Of a DNA stretch of 47,816 bases, positions 1 through 8,461 are shown piece by piece (position 1 is the stretch's first letter; each line of letters begins with the position of its first letter). The notes beneath the pieces were generated by a model, which worked only from the letters and a program-made list of their open reading frames with translations, searched no databases and was not told where the DNA came from. The translations under genes and the position numbers were made by a program. The stretch is taken from assembly GCF_000759775.1 (NCBI RefSeq), contig NZ_BBMY01000023.1, positions 1 through 47,816 of the forward strand, written 5' to 3'. This stretch comes from Escherichia albertii NBRC 107761 = DSM 17582 (GTDB lineage Bacteria; Pseudomonadota; Gammaproteobacteria; Enterobacterales; Enterobacteriaceae).

Positions 1-32
1 GATTCCCCCCGTAAATAATTAATGGAGATTTT

Positions 33-413
33 ATGAGTAAGGATTATATGGCAGATGGCTCATTAACTGAAAAGTGGAAGTACCGCTTTTCGTTTTATGA
101 TGAACATGGCTTCCCTGGATTTTGGGGTGCAAGCCCAGAATATAAACAAGCATTAAAAGGATTAAACACAAGGCAAAAGATAACAATTAGAACAAATGTT
201 ATTGCTTTTTTCTTCTCGTGGGTCTATTTATTTGTATTGGGTTTATGGAAGAAGGCTATTGTTGTTCTATTCTTGGCGATATTTTCTTTAATTTTTGGTT
301 ACATGATTGGCTATAATGTATTTGGATTCATTATCGCCGCTTATGTTTCATACAATACCAACAGATGGTTCTATGAAAAAGAAGTAAAAGGTATTCATAC
401 CTGGAGCCTTTAA
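33..413 (+). CDS. yigF: Small inner-membrane protein YigF, function unknown
   Basis: The 126-residue product matches the usual length of E. coli YigF, a DUF2628-like membrane protein of unknown role. The N-terminal third is hydrophilic and rich in aromatic and charged residues. Two hydrophobic stretches follow at about residues 57-72 and 76-105, so it is probably an inner-membrane protein with two or three passes. A GGAG ribosome site lies about seven bases before the ATG. It converges on corA with a shared hairpin between them. In E. coli yigG and rarD lie upstream on the same strand; the first 18 bases read as a short in-frame tail ending in TAA and may be the end of yigG. The identification is from overall sequence and position; no biochemical function can be inferred. 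Confidence 0.85.
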   Translation: MSKDYMADGSLTEKWKYRFSFYDEHGFPGFWGASPEYKQALKGLNTRQKITIRTNVIAFFFSWVYLFVLGLWKKAIVVLFLAIFSLIFGYMIGYNVFGFIIAAYVSYNTNRWFYEKEVKGIHTWSL

Positions 414-419
414 ATAATC

Positions 420-457
420 GGTGGCTTAGCCAGGCTAAGCCACCGTTCTCGTTTTTT
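420..457. terminator. Bidirectional hairpin terminator between yigF and corA
   Basis: An 11-bp perfect stem (420-430 with 434-444) has a three-base loop and is followed on the plus strand by a T-rich run at 452-457. The T run overlaps the corA stop codon. It would end yigF transcripts; for corA it lies just past the stop and lacks a strong T run on that strand. Confidence 0.75.
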
Positions 458-1406
458 ACAGCCAGTTCTTCCGCTTAAAGTACAGATACGGCGCCAGACC
501 CGCGAGGATCATAAAGATAATCGCGCCAGGGTAGCCGAAGGTCCATTTCAGTTCCGGCATAAACTCGAAGTTCATCCCGTAGCTGGAAGCAACCAGCGTT
601 GGCGGCAGGAACACGACGGATACCACTGAGAAGATTTTGATGATGCGGTTCTGCTCAATGTTGATAAAGCCCATCGCCGCCTGCATCAGGAAGTTCACCT
701 TCTGGAACAGAGATTCGTTATGCGGCAGCAGGGACTCGATATCTCGCAGGATTTCACGCGCCTGCTCCAGTTGCCCACCCGGTAAACGCGCTTTGCGCAC
801 CAGGAAGTTGAGCGCACGCTGGGTATCCATCAGACACAGGCGAACTTTCCAGCCGATATCTTCCAGTTCAGCCAACGTAGAGAGCGCCTCATCGTACTCA
901 TCGCCCTGATGCCCTTCCATAATCACGCGGCTAAGCTGTTCCAGATCGCTGTAGATATTTTCAATTTCATCCGCCAACTGTTCGATTTTGGTTTCGAACA
1001 AATCCAACAGCAGTTCATAGGCGTTACCGTCAACCATTGACTGGCTACGGGCGCGCATACGGTAGAGTCGGAATGCAGGCAGCTCGCGCTCACGCAGGGT
1101 AAACAGGCGACCATCACGGATGGTAAATGCCACGGTAGAGTTCCCCGCGTGATCTTCCGCATCTTCAAAGAAGAAGAAGGAGTGAATATGCAAGCCGTCT
1201 TCGTCTTCAAAGAAACGTGCCGATGCTTCAATGTCTTCCAGTTCCGGGCGGGTTGCCAGGCTCTGACCTAATTCAGATTGTACGCGCAGTCGCTCGTCGT
1301 CATCCGGTTCGACAAGATCAATCCATACTGCATTTACAAGGGGTTGTGACTCTTCGACTTCCAGCCGGGTCAGTCGGTTATTTTCCAGTTGAAATGCGCT
1401 CAGCAT
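456..1406 (-). CDS. corA: Magnesium/cobalt/nickel transport channel CorA
   Basis: The product is 316 residues when started at the internal ATG at 1406, which gives the known CorA N-terminus beginning [10 protein letters not shown]; a longer frame exists but adds only five residues. CorA is a homopentameric inner-membrane channel, the main constitutive Mg2+ uptake route, also passing Co2+ and Ni2+. The N-terminal cytoplasmic domain is acidic with long helices, followed by two C-terminal transmembrane segments. The family signature Gly-Met-Asn sits at residues 277-279, at the end of the first segment, and the C-terminus is basic (KRKNWL). It is transcribed alone, divergently from yigE, behind an unusually long structured leader. 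Confidence 0.97.
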   Translation of the reverse strand: MLSAFQLENNRLTRLEVEESQPLVNAVWIDLVEPDDDERLRVQSELGQSLATRPELEDIEASARFFEDEDGLHIHSFFFFEDAEDHAGNSTVAFTIRDGRLFTLRERELPAFRLYRMRARSQSMVDGNAYELLLDLFETKIEQLADEIENIYSDLEQLSRVIMEGHQGDEYDEALSTLAELEDIGWKVRLCLMDTQRALNFLVRKARLPGGQLEQAREILRDIESLLPHNESLFQKVNFLMQAAMGFINIEQNRIIKIFSVVSVVFLPPTLVASSYGMNFEFMPELKWTFGYPGAIIFMILAGLAPYLYFKRKNWL

Positions 1407-1660
1407 GACCGGGACTCCCAATGCTTAAAATATCGGACAGTTCGGTGGGCACACAGAAACAAATTGGGTTTCAGACCATTAAACAGCCTGACTCAGCGCG
1501 ACGGGAAAAATTGAGGTCGCTGACAACCGCTAAGGCTATCAGCAAAAAGGGATAGCCTTAGGAGTTGATCCTGGATGACAGGATAGTGAGCCAGTATCTA
1601 CTGGGTGTGTCCAAGGCGAATGTCCTCTTAGAGTGATCGTGCGCGCATGTTACGCCAGCA
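1407..1660 (-). promoter_or_regulatory. Structured corA mRNA leader
   Basis: About 370 bases separate corA from yigE. On the corA strand this holds three inverted repeats: 1591-1604 (six-base arms), 1568-1584 (six-base arms, five-base loop) and 1530-1561 (eleven-base perfect arms, ten-base loop). The first two lie inside a short ORF (1558-1614) and the third starts at its stop codon. In Salmonella the corA leader is reported to control Rho-dependent termination through translation of a short leader ORF, corL. The arrangement here fits that model, but the exact transcript start is not visible, so the right boundary is approximate. Confidence 0.55.
1558..1614 (-). CDS. Possible corL-like leader peptide, 18 codons
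   Basis: A TTG-initiated frame of 18 codons (LDTPSRYWLTILSSRINS) ends in TAA within the corA leader. A GAGG sequence lies nine bases before the TTG. Hairpins at 1568-1584 and 1591-1604 fall within the ORF, and its stop codon overlaps the strong hairpin 1530-1561, so ribosome position would decide which structures form. I infer a regulatory rather than functional peptide. The non-ATG start and the short length keep confidence moderate to low. Confidence 0.4.
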   Translation of the reverse strand: MDTPSRYWLTILSSRINS

Positions 1661-1775
1661 AAATTTTGCCGTCAACACGCAACGGAACACCACAGAACAA
1701 TAGTTGAACTTCGCGCTTTTTAGTATTCATCAAGGTCGCTAACAGGATAAAAAAATCCCACATCCAGGGCCTATA

Positions 1776-2540
1776 ATGGCGCATTGGCTACTCATTGGTA
1801 AAGGAATGATCACCTTGAATCTCAAACGGATTTTACCCATCCTCGTCTTACTCCCCTTATTTGCTGTTGCGGCTGATGACTGCGCACTCTCTGATCCAAC
1901 GCTGACCGTGCAGGCGTATACCGTTAATCTTCAAACCGAACGGGTAAAAATGTACTGGCAAAAGGCCAATGGCGAAGCGTGGGGAACATTACATTCACTG
2001 CTGGCTGATATTGATGACAAAGGACAGGTTCAGATGGCGATGAACGGCGGTATTTATGGTGAAAACTATGCGCCACTCGGTTTGTACATCGAAAACGGTC
2101 AGCAGAAAGTGGCGTTAAATCGCACCTCAGGGGAAGGGAATTTCTTTATTCGTCCTGGCGGCGTGTTTTATGTCGCGGGAGATAAAGTCGGCATCGTTCG
2201 TCTGGATGCATTCAAAGCCAGTAAAGAGATTCAGTTTGCAGTGCAGTCAGGGCCATTATTGCTGGAAAACGGCGTCATTAATCCGCGTATTCTCCCCAAC
2301 GTCGCCTCACGCAAAATTCGTAATGGAGTAGGAATTAATAAACAAGGGAACGCCGTGTTTTTACTTAGCCAGCAAGGGACAAACTTTTATGATTTTGCCT
2401 GCTATGCCAAAGCGAAACTGGACGTCGAGCAGCTGCTTTATCTTGATGGCACGATTTCACATATGTATGTGAAAGGCGGGGCAATCCCGTGGCAACGTTA
2501 TCCTTTTGTCACCATGATTTCCGTCGAGCGGAAAAGTTAG
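1776..2540 (+). CDS. yigE: Exported DUF2233 (phosphodiester glycosidase-like) protein YigE
   Basis: The 254-residue product matches the length I recall for E. coli YigE. A hydrophobic export signal covers about residues 17-32, with a likely cleavage after the AVA or AVAA at 30-33, so the protein is probably periplasmic. The body carries features of the DUF2233/NAGPA-like fold: MNGGIYG near residue 88, SGPLL near 168, RNGVGIN near 191 and LDGT near 233. That fold contains phosphodiester glycosidases, but the substrate of YigE is not known. An alternative start at 1806 would give a 244-residue protein whose signal begins closer to the N-terminus; its ribosome site is too close to the ATG, so the longer form is kept. 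It is divergent from corA and convergent with uvrD. Confidence 0.85.
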   Translation: MAHWLLIGKGMITLNLKRILPILVLLPLFAVAADDCALSDPTLTVQAYTVNLQTERVKMYWQKANGEAWGTLHSLLADIDDKGQVQMAMNGGIYGENYAPLGLYIENGQQKVALNRTSGEGNFFIRPGGVFYVAGDKVGIVRLDAFKASKEIQFAVQSGPLLLENGVINPRILPNVASRKIRNGVGINKQGNAVFLLSQQGTNFYDFACYAKAKLDVEQLLYLDGTISHMYVKGGAIPWQRYPFVTMISVERKS

Positions 2541-2576
2541 AACGATGGTTTTGTGCCAGATACAGAATATGGTGCA

Positions 2577-2645
<69 letters not shown>

Positions 2646-2649
2646 GAAA

Positions 2650-4812
2650 TTACACCGTCTCCAGACGAGCGTAAGCCGCCACCAGCCATTTAATCCCCTG
2701 GCCCTGGAATGCCACCTGCAAACGGCTATGTTCGCCACTGCCTTCCATATTGACGATAGTCCCTTCGCCAAACTTAGCGTGGCGCACGCGCTGACCGAGT
2801 TTGTAACCACTGTCGTTCTCGACCATCGGTGTCCCCATACGCTGATGGCTGACCGGGCGGCTTACCGTGGCACGCAGGCGCACCTCTTCCACACACTCTT
2901 CCGGCAACTCACCGATAAAGCGCGACGGGCGATGGTAAACCTCTTTGCCATACAGACGGCGGGTTTCCGCGTAGGTTAGCGTTAGTTTCTGCATCGCGCG
3001 GGTTACGCCGACATAGGCCAGACGGCGTTCTTCTTCCAGACGTCCGCCTTCATCCAGCGACATCTGGCTTGGGAACATGCCCTCTTCCATACCAACGATA
3101 AATACCTGCGGGAACTCCAGGCCTTTCGCCGAGTGTAGCGTCATCAACTGCACCGCATCCTGCCAGGTATCCGCCTGCCCCTCGCCCGCTTCCAGCGCCG
3201 CATGGGAGAGGAATGCCTGCAGCGGCATTAAATCTTCGTCTTCCTCGTTGTAGCTGAACTGACGCGTCGCCGTCACCAGTTCCTCTAAGTTTTCGATACG
3301 CGTCTGGCCTTTTTCGCCTTTCTCCTGCTCGTACATGGTGCGCAAGCCGGAGTCTTTAATGACCCGGTCAGTCTGTACATGCAGCGGCATATCGGCAGTT
3401 TCCTGCGCTAAGGCGTCGATCAGCTCCATAAAACGCTGTAAGGCGCTGGCAGCACGTCCGGCGAGCGCTTTTTCCTGCAACAGTTCACGACATGCCTGCC
3501 AGAGAGTTAACTGGCGATCGCGCGATGTCTGACGCACCACGTCCAGCGTCCGGTCACCAATACCCCGCGTTGGCGTATTGACCACGCGCTCAAACGCCGC
3601 GTCGTCGTTGCGATTGGCAATCAGGCGCAGATACGAGAGCGCATCTTTGATTTCCTGACGCTCGAAGAAGCGCATCCCGCCGTAAATACGGTACGGCATA
3701 CTCGCCTGTAGCAGCGCCTCTTCCAGTACACGCGACTGAGCGTTGCTGCGGTAGAGAATGGCGCACTCTGCGAGCGCCCCGCCGTTGTCCTGCCAGGTTT
3801 TGATGCGATTAACCACAAAACGCGCTTCATCGAGTTCATTAAAGGCGCAATAGAGAGAAATCAGCTCACCGTCCGCGCCATCGGTCCACAATTTTTTACC
3901 TAAGCGCCCGTTGTTGTTTTCAATCAGGGCGTTCGCGGCGCTCAGAATGTTGCTGGTGGAACGATAGTTCTGCTCCAGACGAATAGTTTCGGCACCGGGG
4001 AAATCATTGAGGAAACGCTGAATATTCTCCACCTGCGCACCGCGCCAGCCGTAGATTGACTGGTCGTCATCGCCAACAATCATTACTTTGCCGGTATCGC
4101 CCGCCAGCAGGCGGATCCACGCGTACTGAATGTTGTTGGTATCCTGGAATTCGTCTACCAGGATATTGGTAAAACGTTCACGATAGTGTTGCAGGATATG
4201 CGGCTTGTTAAGCCACAGTTCGTGAGCGCGCAGCAGCAGTTCGGCAAAGTCCACCAGGCCCGCGCGGTCGCACGCTTCCTGATACGCCTGATACACCTTC
4301 TGCCAAGTTTGCTCCACCGGATTACCGTAGCTTTGAATATGATGCGGACGCAGCCCTTCATCTTTCTGGCTGTTGATGTACCACATTGCCTGGCGCGGCG
4401 GCCATTGCTTTTCGTCGAGATTCATCGCCTTAATCAGACGCTTAAGCAGGCGCAGCTGGTCCTCGCTATCGAGGAGCTGGAAATCCTGCGGCAGATTGGC
4501 GTCCATATGGTGCGCACGCAACAGGCGGTGTGCCAGCCCGTGAAAGGTGCCTACCCACATGCCGCCCTGGCTGGTGCCCATCAGTTGCCCGATACGATGG
4601 CGCATTTCCGCCGCGGCTTTGTTGGTAAACGTCACCGCCATAATCGAGTATGGTGAACAGTTTTCCACACTCATCAGCCAGGCGATACGATGCACCAGTA
4701 CGCGCGTCTTACCACTGCCCGCCCCCGCCAGCACCAGAATGTTGCTACGTGGCGCGGCCACCGCTTCGCGCTGTTTGTCATTAAGGCTATCGAGCAGGTA
4801 AGAAACGTCCAT
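2650..4812 (-). CDS. uvrD: DNA helicase II (UvrD)
   Basis: The product is 720 residues from the ATG at 4812, the known UvrD start. A longer frame would run through the promoter and LexA box and is rejected. It is a superfamily 1A 3'-to-5' helicase acting in nucleotide excision repair (removing UvrC and the cut oligonucleotide) and methyl-directed mismatch repair, and dismantling RecA filaments. Walker A is GAGSGKT at residues 30-36; further motifs seen are [23 protein letters not shown] and VGVTRA near the C-terminal helicase core. A C-terminal Tudor-like segment (LGQRVRHAKFGEGTIV) is present, as in other UvrD proteins. The gene stands alone with its own SOS-controlled promoter, downstream of yigB. 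Confidence 0.98.
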   Translation of the reverse strand: MDVSYLLDSLNDKQREAVAAPRSNILVLAGAGSGKTRVLVHRIAWLMSVENCSPYSIMAVTFTNKAAAEMRHRIGQLMGTSQGGMWVGTFHGLAHRLLRAHHMDANLPQDFQLLDSEDQLRLLKRLIKAMNLDEKQWPPRQAMWYINSQKDEGLRPHHIQSYGNPVEQTWQKVYQAYQEACDRAGLVDFAELLLRAHELWLNKPHILQHYRERFTNILVDEFQDTNNIQYAWIRLLAGDTGKVMIVGDDDQSIYGWRGAQVENIQRFLNDFPGAETIRLEQNYRSTSNILSAANALIENNNGRLGKKLWTDGADGELISLYCAFNELDEARFVVNRIKTWQDNGGALAECAILYRSNAQSRVLEEALLQASMPYRIYGGMRFFERQEIKDALSYLRLIANRNDDAAFERVVNTPTRGIGDRTLDVVRQTSRDRQLTLWQACRELLQEKALAGRAASALQRFMELIDALAQETADMPLHVQTDRVIKDSGLRTMYEQEKGEKGQTRIENLEELVTATRQFSYNEEDEDLMPLQAFLSHAALEAGEGQADTWQDAVQLMTLHSAKGLEFPQVFIVGMEEGMFPSQMSLDEGGRLEEERRLAYVGVTRAMQKLTLTYAETRRLYGKEVYHRPSRFIGELPEECVEEVRLRATVSRPVSHQRMGTPMVENDSGYKLGQRVRHAKFGEGTIVNMEGSGEHSRLQVAFQGQGIKWLVAAYARLETV

Positions 4813-4870
4813 TAGCACCGCCGCGTAAAAATAGGTTGGGCGAAGAAGCGTCACGTCCTCCGCCAAAAAG

Positions 4871-4886
4871 CTGGGTATATATACAG
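4871..4886. promoter_or_regulatory. LexA (SOS) box of uvrD
   Basis: The 16-base site reads CTGTATATATACCCAG on the uvrD strand, matching the CTG-N10-CAG consensus and the known uvrD operator. It lies 59 bases before the uvrD ATG, so uvrD is expected to be induced by DNA damage. Confidence 0.93.
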
Positions 4887-4895
4887 ATTTGCTGA

Positions 4896-5612
4896 TTATA
4901 TCAGCGAGGTCAGAGATGCCAACCGGGAAATTTCTATATGCGGCAGTAAACGACTGTCCCAGGTTTGCATCAGGTCGCCATTTTCCGGTCTGATCCAACA
5001 GGCCTGCATTCCACAACGGATCGCCCCGCCAACGTCGGTAGTGAGATCGTCTCCCACATGTAAGATCTCACCGATCGGCACATTGAGTTTTTCCGCCGCC
5101 AGTAAGTACATGTCGCTGAACGGTTTCGAACGCCCGTGCGGACCAGCGCGCAACACGAACTCAAAATAGTCGCCCAGACCAAACAGTTCCGGCTGGGCGT
5201 TACCGTTGGTGATCGCCACCAGCGGCCATTTCTTTTTCAGTTGTTTTAAGGTGTCGTGCGTTTGCTGCGGCACCTCAATCCGACTACGCCATTTGGCAAA
5301 GTTGATCATTGCCGCGTGTGCGCCTGCGCTGGCTTCTTCCGCACTCAGCCCGGCATCGAGCATCGCTTGTTCAATTGAACGAAAACGCCAGCGCGTCACG
5401 TCATGATAAATCTCGGGTTCCGCTTCCCGTACCGCCTGACGCAGGCGTTGCAGATCTTCATTCTGGAAGGTGCTCAGCGCTGGATGATAATTTTGCACAA
5501 AAGTGAGCGCTTCCTGCTCAGTACGTTGGATCACCGGACGGTTATCGTAAAGGGTATCATCCAGGTCAAAGGTGAGCGCCGAGATGCGCCCCAAAGGCCG
5601 GTAAAAACGCAT
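4896..5612 (-). CDS. yigB: HAD-family FMN/pyrimidine phosphatase YigB
   Basis: The 238-residue protein is a haloacid dehalogenase-superfamily phosphatase. The nucleophile motif DLDDT is at residues 16-20 (Asp16 and Asp18), a TNGN motif lies near residue 136, and [11 protein letters not shown] supplies the C-terminal acidic motif. In E. coli YigB is one of the phosphatases able to dephosphorylate the riboflavin precursor 5-amino-6-(5-phosphoribitylamino)uracil and also FMN. Its start codon overlaps the xerC stop by one base (TAATG), so it is translated as the last gene of the dapF-yigA-xerC-yigB operon. Confidence 0.95.
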   Translation of the reverse strand: MRFYRPLGRISALTFDLDDTLYDNRPVIQRTEQEALTFVQNYHPALSTFQNEDLQRLRQAVREAEPEIYHDVTRWRFRSIEQAMLDAGLSAEEASAGAHAAMINFAKWRSRIEVPQQTHDTLKQLKKKWPLVAITNGNAQPELFGLGDYFEFVLRAGPHGRSKPFSDMYLLAAEKLNVPIGEILHVGDDLTTDVGGAIRCGMQACWIRPENGDLMQTWDSRLLPHIEISRLASLTSLI

Positions 5613-6508
5613 TATTTCCCCCGTTTGGCGCGTGGATGCGCCGCATCGTACACCGAGGCAAGGTGTTGAAAATCAAGATGAGTATAGATTTGTGTGGTGG
5701 AGAGGTTGGCATGACCTAACAACTCTTGCACACCACGAAGATCGCCGCTCGACTCCAGCATATGGGTGGCGAACGAGTGACGTAATTTATGCGGGTGAAC
5801 GTGATTATTCAGCCCTTGTTTTATGCCCCATTCAGCAAAGCGTTTCTGCACATTACGCGCGGAGATACGCTTGCCCAGTTTCGACAGGAAAAGCGCATCG
5901 TCTTCGCTACCAAACAGGTCGCGCAAATCAAACCAGTGCTCAATCCACGCCACGGCGTTGCGACCAATCGGCAGGCGGCGCTCTTTGCTGCCTTTTCCCA
6001 TCACCCACACTTCGCCGGACTCCAGGTCGAGGTGTTTGATATCCAGCCCCACCAGTTCTGAAAGACGTAAGCCCGCGCCGTACATCACTTCCAGCATTGC
6101 CCGATCGCGTACAGCGAGGGGATCGTTGATATCAATATCCAGCAGCCGATTTATATCATCGACGTCGATATTCTTAGGCAGATGGCGCGGCGCTTTCGGT
6201 GCCGAAACTCCTTTTGCCGGGTTAGCTTTGAGTTCGTTCTGACTGACCAGCCAGTCAAAAAAACTACGTAGCGCAGAGAGGCGTAATGCGAGGCTTGCCG
6301 CTCCCAGCCCCTTACGACGACTGCGTACAGCAAAATTGCGCACCATCGCGGCATCACATTGTTGCCAACTTTGCAGGCCGTTTTCGCTGGCAAAATTAAT
6401 GATCGCCTCAAGCTGGCGCTGGTAGTTAAGCAGGGTTATCGGGCTAAGCTGACGCTCCACGCTCAGATAACGTAGGTAGCGTTCTACATCGGTGTGTAAA
6501 TCGGTCAT
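5612..6508 (-). CDS. xerC: Site-specific tyrosine recombinase XerC
   Basis: The 298-residue protein resolves chromosome dimers at dif together with XerD and FtsK, and plasmid multimers such as those with cer. An N-terminal SAM-like core-binding domain (about 1-100) precedes the catalytic domain. The active-site set is intact: Arg148 (GLRLSEL), Lys172, His240 and Arg243 ([10 protein letters not shown]), His266 (GHANLS) and the nucleophile Tyr275. It overlaps yigA upstream by four bases and yigB downstream by one, so translation is coupled along the operon. Confidence 0.98.
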   Translation of the reverse strand: MTDLHTDVERYLRYLSVERQLSPITLLNYQRQLEAIINFASENGLQSWQQCDAAMVRNFAVRSRRKGLGAASLALRLSALRSFFDWLVSQNELKANPAKGVSAPKAPRHLPKNIDVDDINRLLDIDINDPLAVRDRAMLEVMYGAGLRLSELVGLDIKHLDLESGEVWVMGKGSKERRLPIGRNAVAWIEHWFDLRDLFGSEDDALFLSKLGKRISARNVQKRFAEWGIKQGLNNHVHPHKLRHSFATHMLESSGDLRGVQELLGHANLSTTQIYTHLDFQHLASVYDAAHPRAKRGK

Positions 6509-7212
6509 ACGCGTTCAATCCAACGCTCCAGAAGCTCTGGCAACATCAGCGCAATTTCATGAAGTAACTGCGTTCCCTGCCCTTGTTGATAGTGGCTGGC
6601 ATCGCGGCTGGTGAACAGTACGACCCCCAAGTCAGCATCGCTTCCCAGCATCGACATCGCCACCGATCCCACCGCTTTCGCTTCTGGTAGCACCACCAGC
6701 AACTCCGGCCCGTTAAGCGGCCCCAGATAGTGCTGATCCTGCCTCAGACGCTGAATACGCAGTGGTTCAAAAGCCTGACGGCTTAGTGCCAGATGAGTAT
6801 GGTTCGACGGCGCGCCTAAACGCCAGCGGTCCGGGAACAGGCGCAGACTTGCGCCTGCCAGGCCAAGATCGCGCGCCCAGCGGTGAAAACGCATCAGCAT
6901 ATCGTCGAGACTGCTGGCGGCGGTGAGACTACGCTGCAAGTAGAGCAAGCGATAAAACAGACCTTCATTAGCGATAGCCTGTTCCATCAACAGCGACATG
7001 TTCTCTTCCAGAACATGAATATGGTTACGTGCACGAGCCATATGCCATTCAATGAGCGAAACCGTACCACGTACCGGGTGCGGTACGCGAATTGCCTCTA
7101 CCGCACGCGCATTGCGGATAAAAAACTCAGGATTCTTAATTAGATAATCGACAACCGCCCGGTCATCAAGCTCCATGAATGTTTCCTGCAGTTCTTCCCC
7201 TGGTTGCTTCAT
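6505..7212 (-). CDS. yigA: DUF484 (GAF-like) protein YigA
   Basis: The 235-residue protein belongs to DUF484, a family with a GAF-like fold. The N-terminus ([17 protein letters not shown]) is the typical DUF484 opening, followed by a helical region that may form a coiled coil (about 57-95) and a C-terminal GAF-like domain ending in [10 protein letters not shown]. No ligand or function is known. It sits between dapF and xerC with four-base overlaps at both ends, a conserved enterobacterial arrangement that ties its expression to them but does not reveal its role. Confidence 0.92.
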   Translation of the reverse strand: MKQPGEELQETFMELDDRAVVDYLIKNPEFFIRNARAVEAIRVPHPVRGTVSLIEWHMARARNHIHVLEENMSLLMEQAIANEGLFYRLLYLQRSLTAASSLDDMLMRFHRWARDLGLAGASLRLFPDRWRLGAPSNHTHLALSRQAFEPLRIQRLRQDQHYLGPLNGPELLVVLPEAKAVGSVAMSMLGSDADLGVVLFTSRDASHYQQGQGTQLLHEIALMLPELLERWIERV

Positions 7213-8033
7213 AGATGAATAAATCCGTCGTAGACATGTACCGCCGGCCCCGTCATATATAACGGATGGCCCGGACCTTTCCAGGCGATATCAAGGCGAC
7301 CGCCGGGAAGTTCCACGCGGACTTCTTCGGCCAGCAAACCTTGCTGAATCCCTACCGCCACCGCCGCACACGCGCCACTGCCGCAGGCTTGAGTTTCTCC
7401 TGCCCCACGCTCATAAACGCGCAAACGAATATGCTCACGCTTAACCACCTGCATAAAACCGATGTTAGCGCGCTCCGGGAAACGCTCGTGGCTTTCCAGA
7501 ACAGGCCCCAACGTTTCTACCGCTGCGGTATCAACATCATCGACCTGAATCACACAGTGCGGATTTCCCATCGACACCACGCCGCATAAGATTGTCTGCT
7601 CAGCGGCGCGCATAATATAGGTTTTTTCCGCTTTATTAGCGCGAAATGGCACGGCGGATGGTTCGAAATTGGGTTCCCCCATATTGACCCGCACCAGATC
7701 GTCATCGGTGACAGTCAGCACCATCCGGCCATTGGCAGTACTGACGCGGATATCACGCTTATTGATCAGCCCTTTCAGACGCACAAAGCGGGCAAAGCAA
7801 CGCGCACCGTTACCGCACTGTGCTACTTCACTGCCATCGGCATTAAAAATGCGGTAGTGGAAATCCAGTTCAGGATCATAAGGCGGTTCGACCACCAGTA
7901 ACTGATCAAAACCCACACTCAGATGCCGATCCGCCAGGCGACGAATCAGTTCCGGTGAAAAAAAGACATTCTGCGTTACCGCGTCGACGACCATAAAATC
8001 ATTGCCAAGGCCATGCATTTTCGAGAACTGCAT
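7209..8033 (-). CDS. dapF: Diaminopimelate epimerase
   Basis: The 274-residue enzyme interconverts LL- and meso-diaminopimelate, the last branch step towards lysine and peptidoglycan cross-links. The two catalytic cysteines are visible: Cys73 in CGNGARC and Cys217 in ACGSGAC, one from each of the two pseudo-symmetric domains. The ATG at 8033 gives the standard [13 protein letters not shown] start; the frame also allows one extra Met. It follows lptM(yifL) by 36 bases and overlaps yigA by four, so it is an early gene of the leftward operon. Confidence 0.98.
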   Translation of the reverse strand: MQFSKMHGLGNDFMVVDAVTQNVFFSPELIRRLADRHLSVGFDQLLVVEPPYDPELDFHYRIFNADGSEVAQCGNGARCFARFVRLKGLINKRDIRVSTANGRMVLTVTDDDLVRVNMGEPNFEPSAVPFRANKAEKTYIMRAAEQTILCGVVSMGNPHCVIQVDDVDTAAVETLGPVLESHERFPERANIGFMQVVKREHIRLRVYERGAGETQACGSGACAAVAVGIQQGLLAEEVRVELPGGRLDIAWKGPGHPLYMTGPAVHVYDGFIHL

Positions 8034-8069
8034 CATTTACTCCATTCACGCGGGTACAGAAACTGGCTT

Positions 8070-8273
8070 TTAGTAATTCACCTGAGATGGGCCGTCACCT
8101 GTGGCGCGGTCGTTTTTATCCGGCACCGTGGATTGCGTTTGTGTGTCTACCGGTTTAGTCGGCGGCGGCGCGTTTTTATCTGCGGGCGGAAAATAGAGCG
8201 GACCTTTCAAACCACAGCCGGTCAGGCTGAAGAGAGTAAGAAGAACTGCAAGTGCCTTAAACACGTTTTTCAT
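8070..8273 (-). CDS. lptM: Small outer-membrane lipoprotein LptM (YifL)
   Basis: The 67-residue protein has a classical lipobox, LTGC, with the lipidated Cys at residue 20, followed by GLKGPLYFPP and a Pro/Lys/Asp-rich disordered tail. YifL has been renamed LptM after work showing that it binds the LptD/LptE lipopolysaccharide translocon and helps LptD reach its correct disulfide state. It is the first gene of the operon leading into dapF, with the promoter expected in the 190 bases before the accessory gene on the opposite strand. Confidence 0.93.
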   Translation of the reverse strand: MKNVFKALAVLLTLFSLTGCGLKGPLYFPPADKNAPPPTKPVDTQTQSTVPDKNDRATGDGPSQVNY

Positions 8274-8461
8274 TATAGATTGCCTGTAAAGTTCATCGCT
8301 TTCTGCTTTCTATCATCGCAGGAGAAGATGTAAAAGCAAGCGTTTAGCGACTCTTTATGAAGTCTGAAAAGTGAGGAATTGCTGCGAGTATAACGCTTAC
8401 ACGTGGGGATTTATGTTTTGCTGGTAGTTTCGTGATCAACACCGCGCGCCAGGATGGCTTT

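Noticed and set aside
4813-5016. N-terminal extension of uvrD to 788 residues
   Set aside because: It would translate through the LexA box and into yigB; the 720-residue form is the known one.
8432-8461. GTG start ten codons upstream for the DKNYY gene
   Set aside because: It lacks a suitable ribosome site and would put a polar stretch before the signal peptide; the ATG at 8462 has AGGA at proper spacing.
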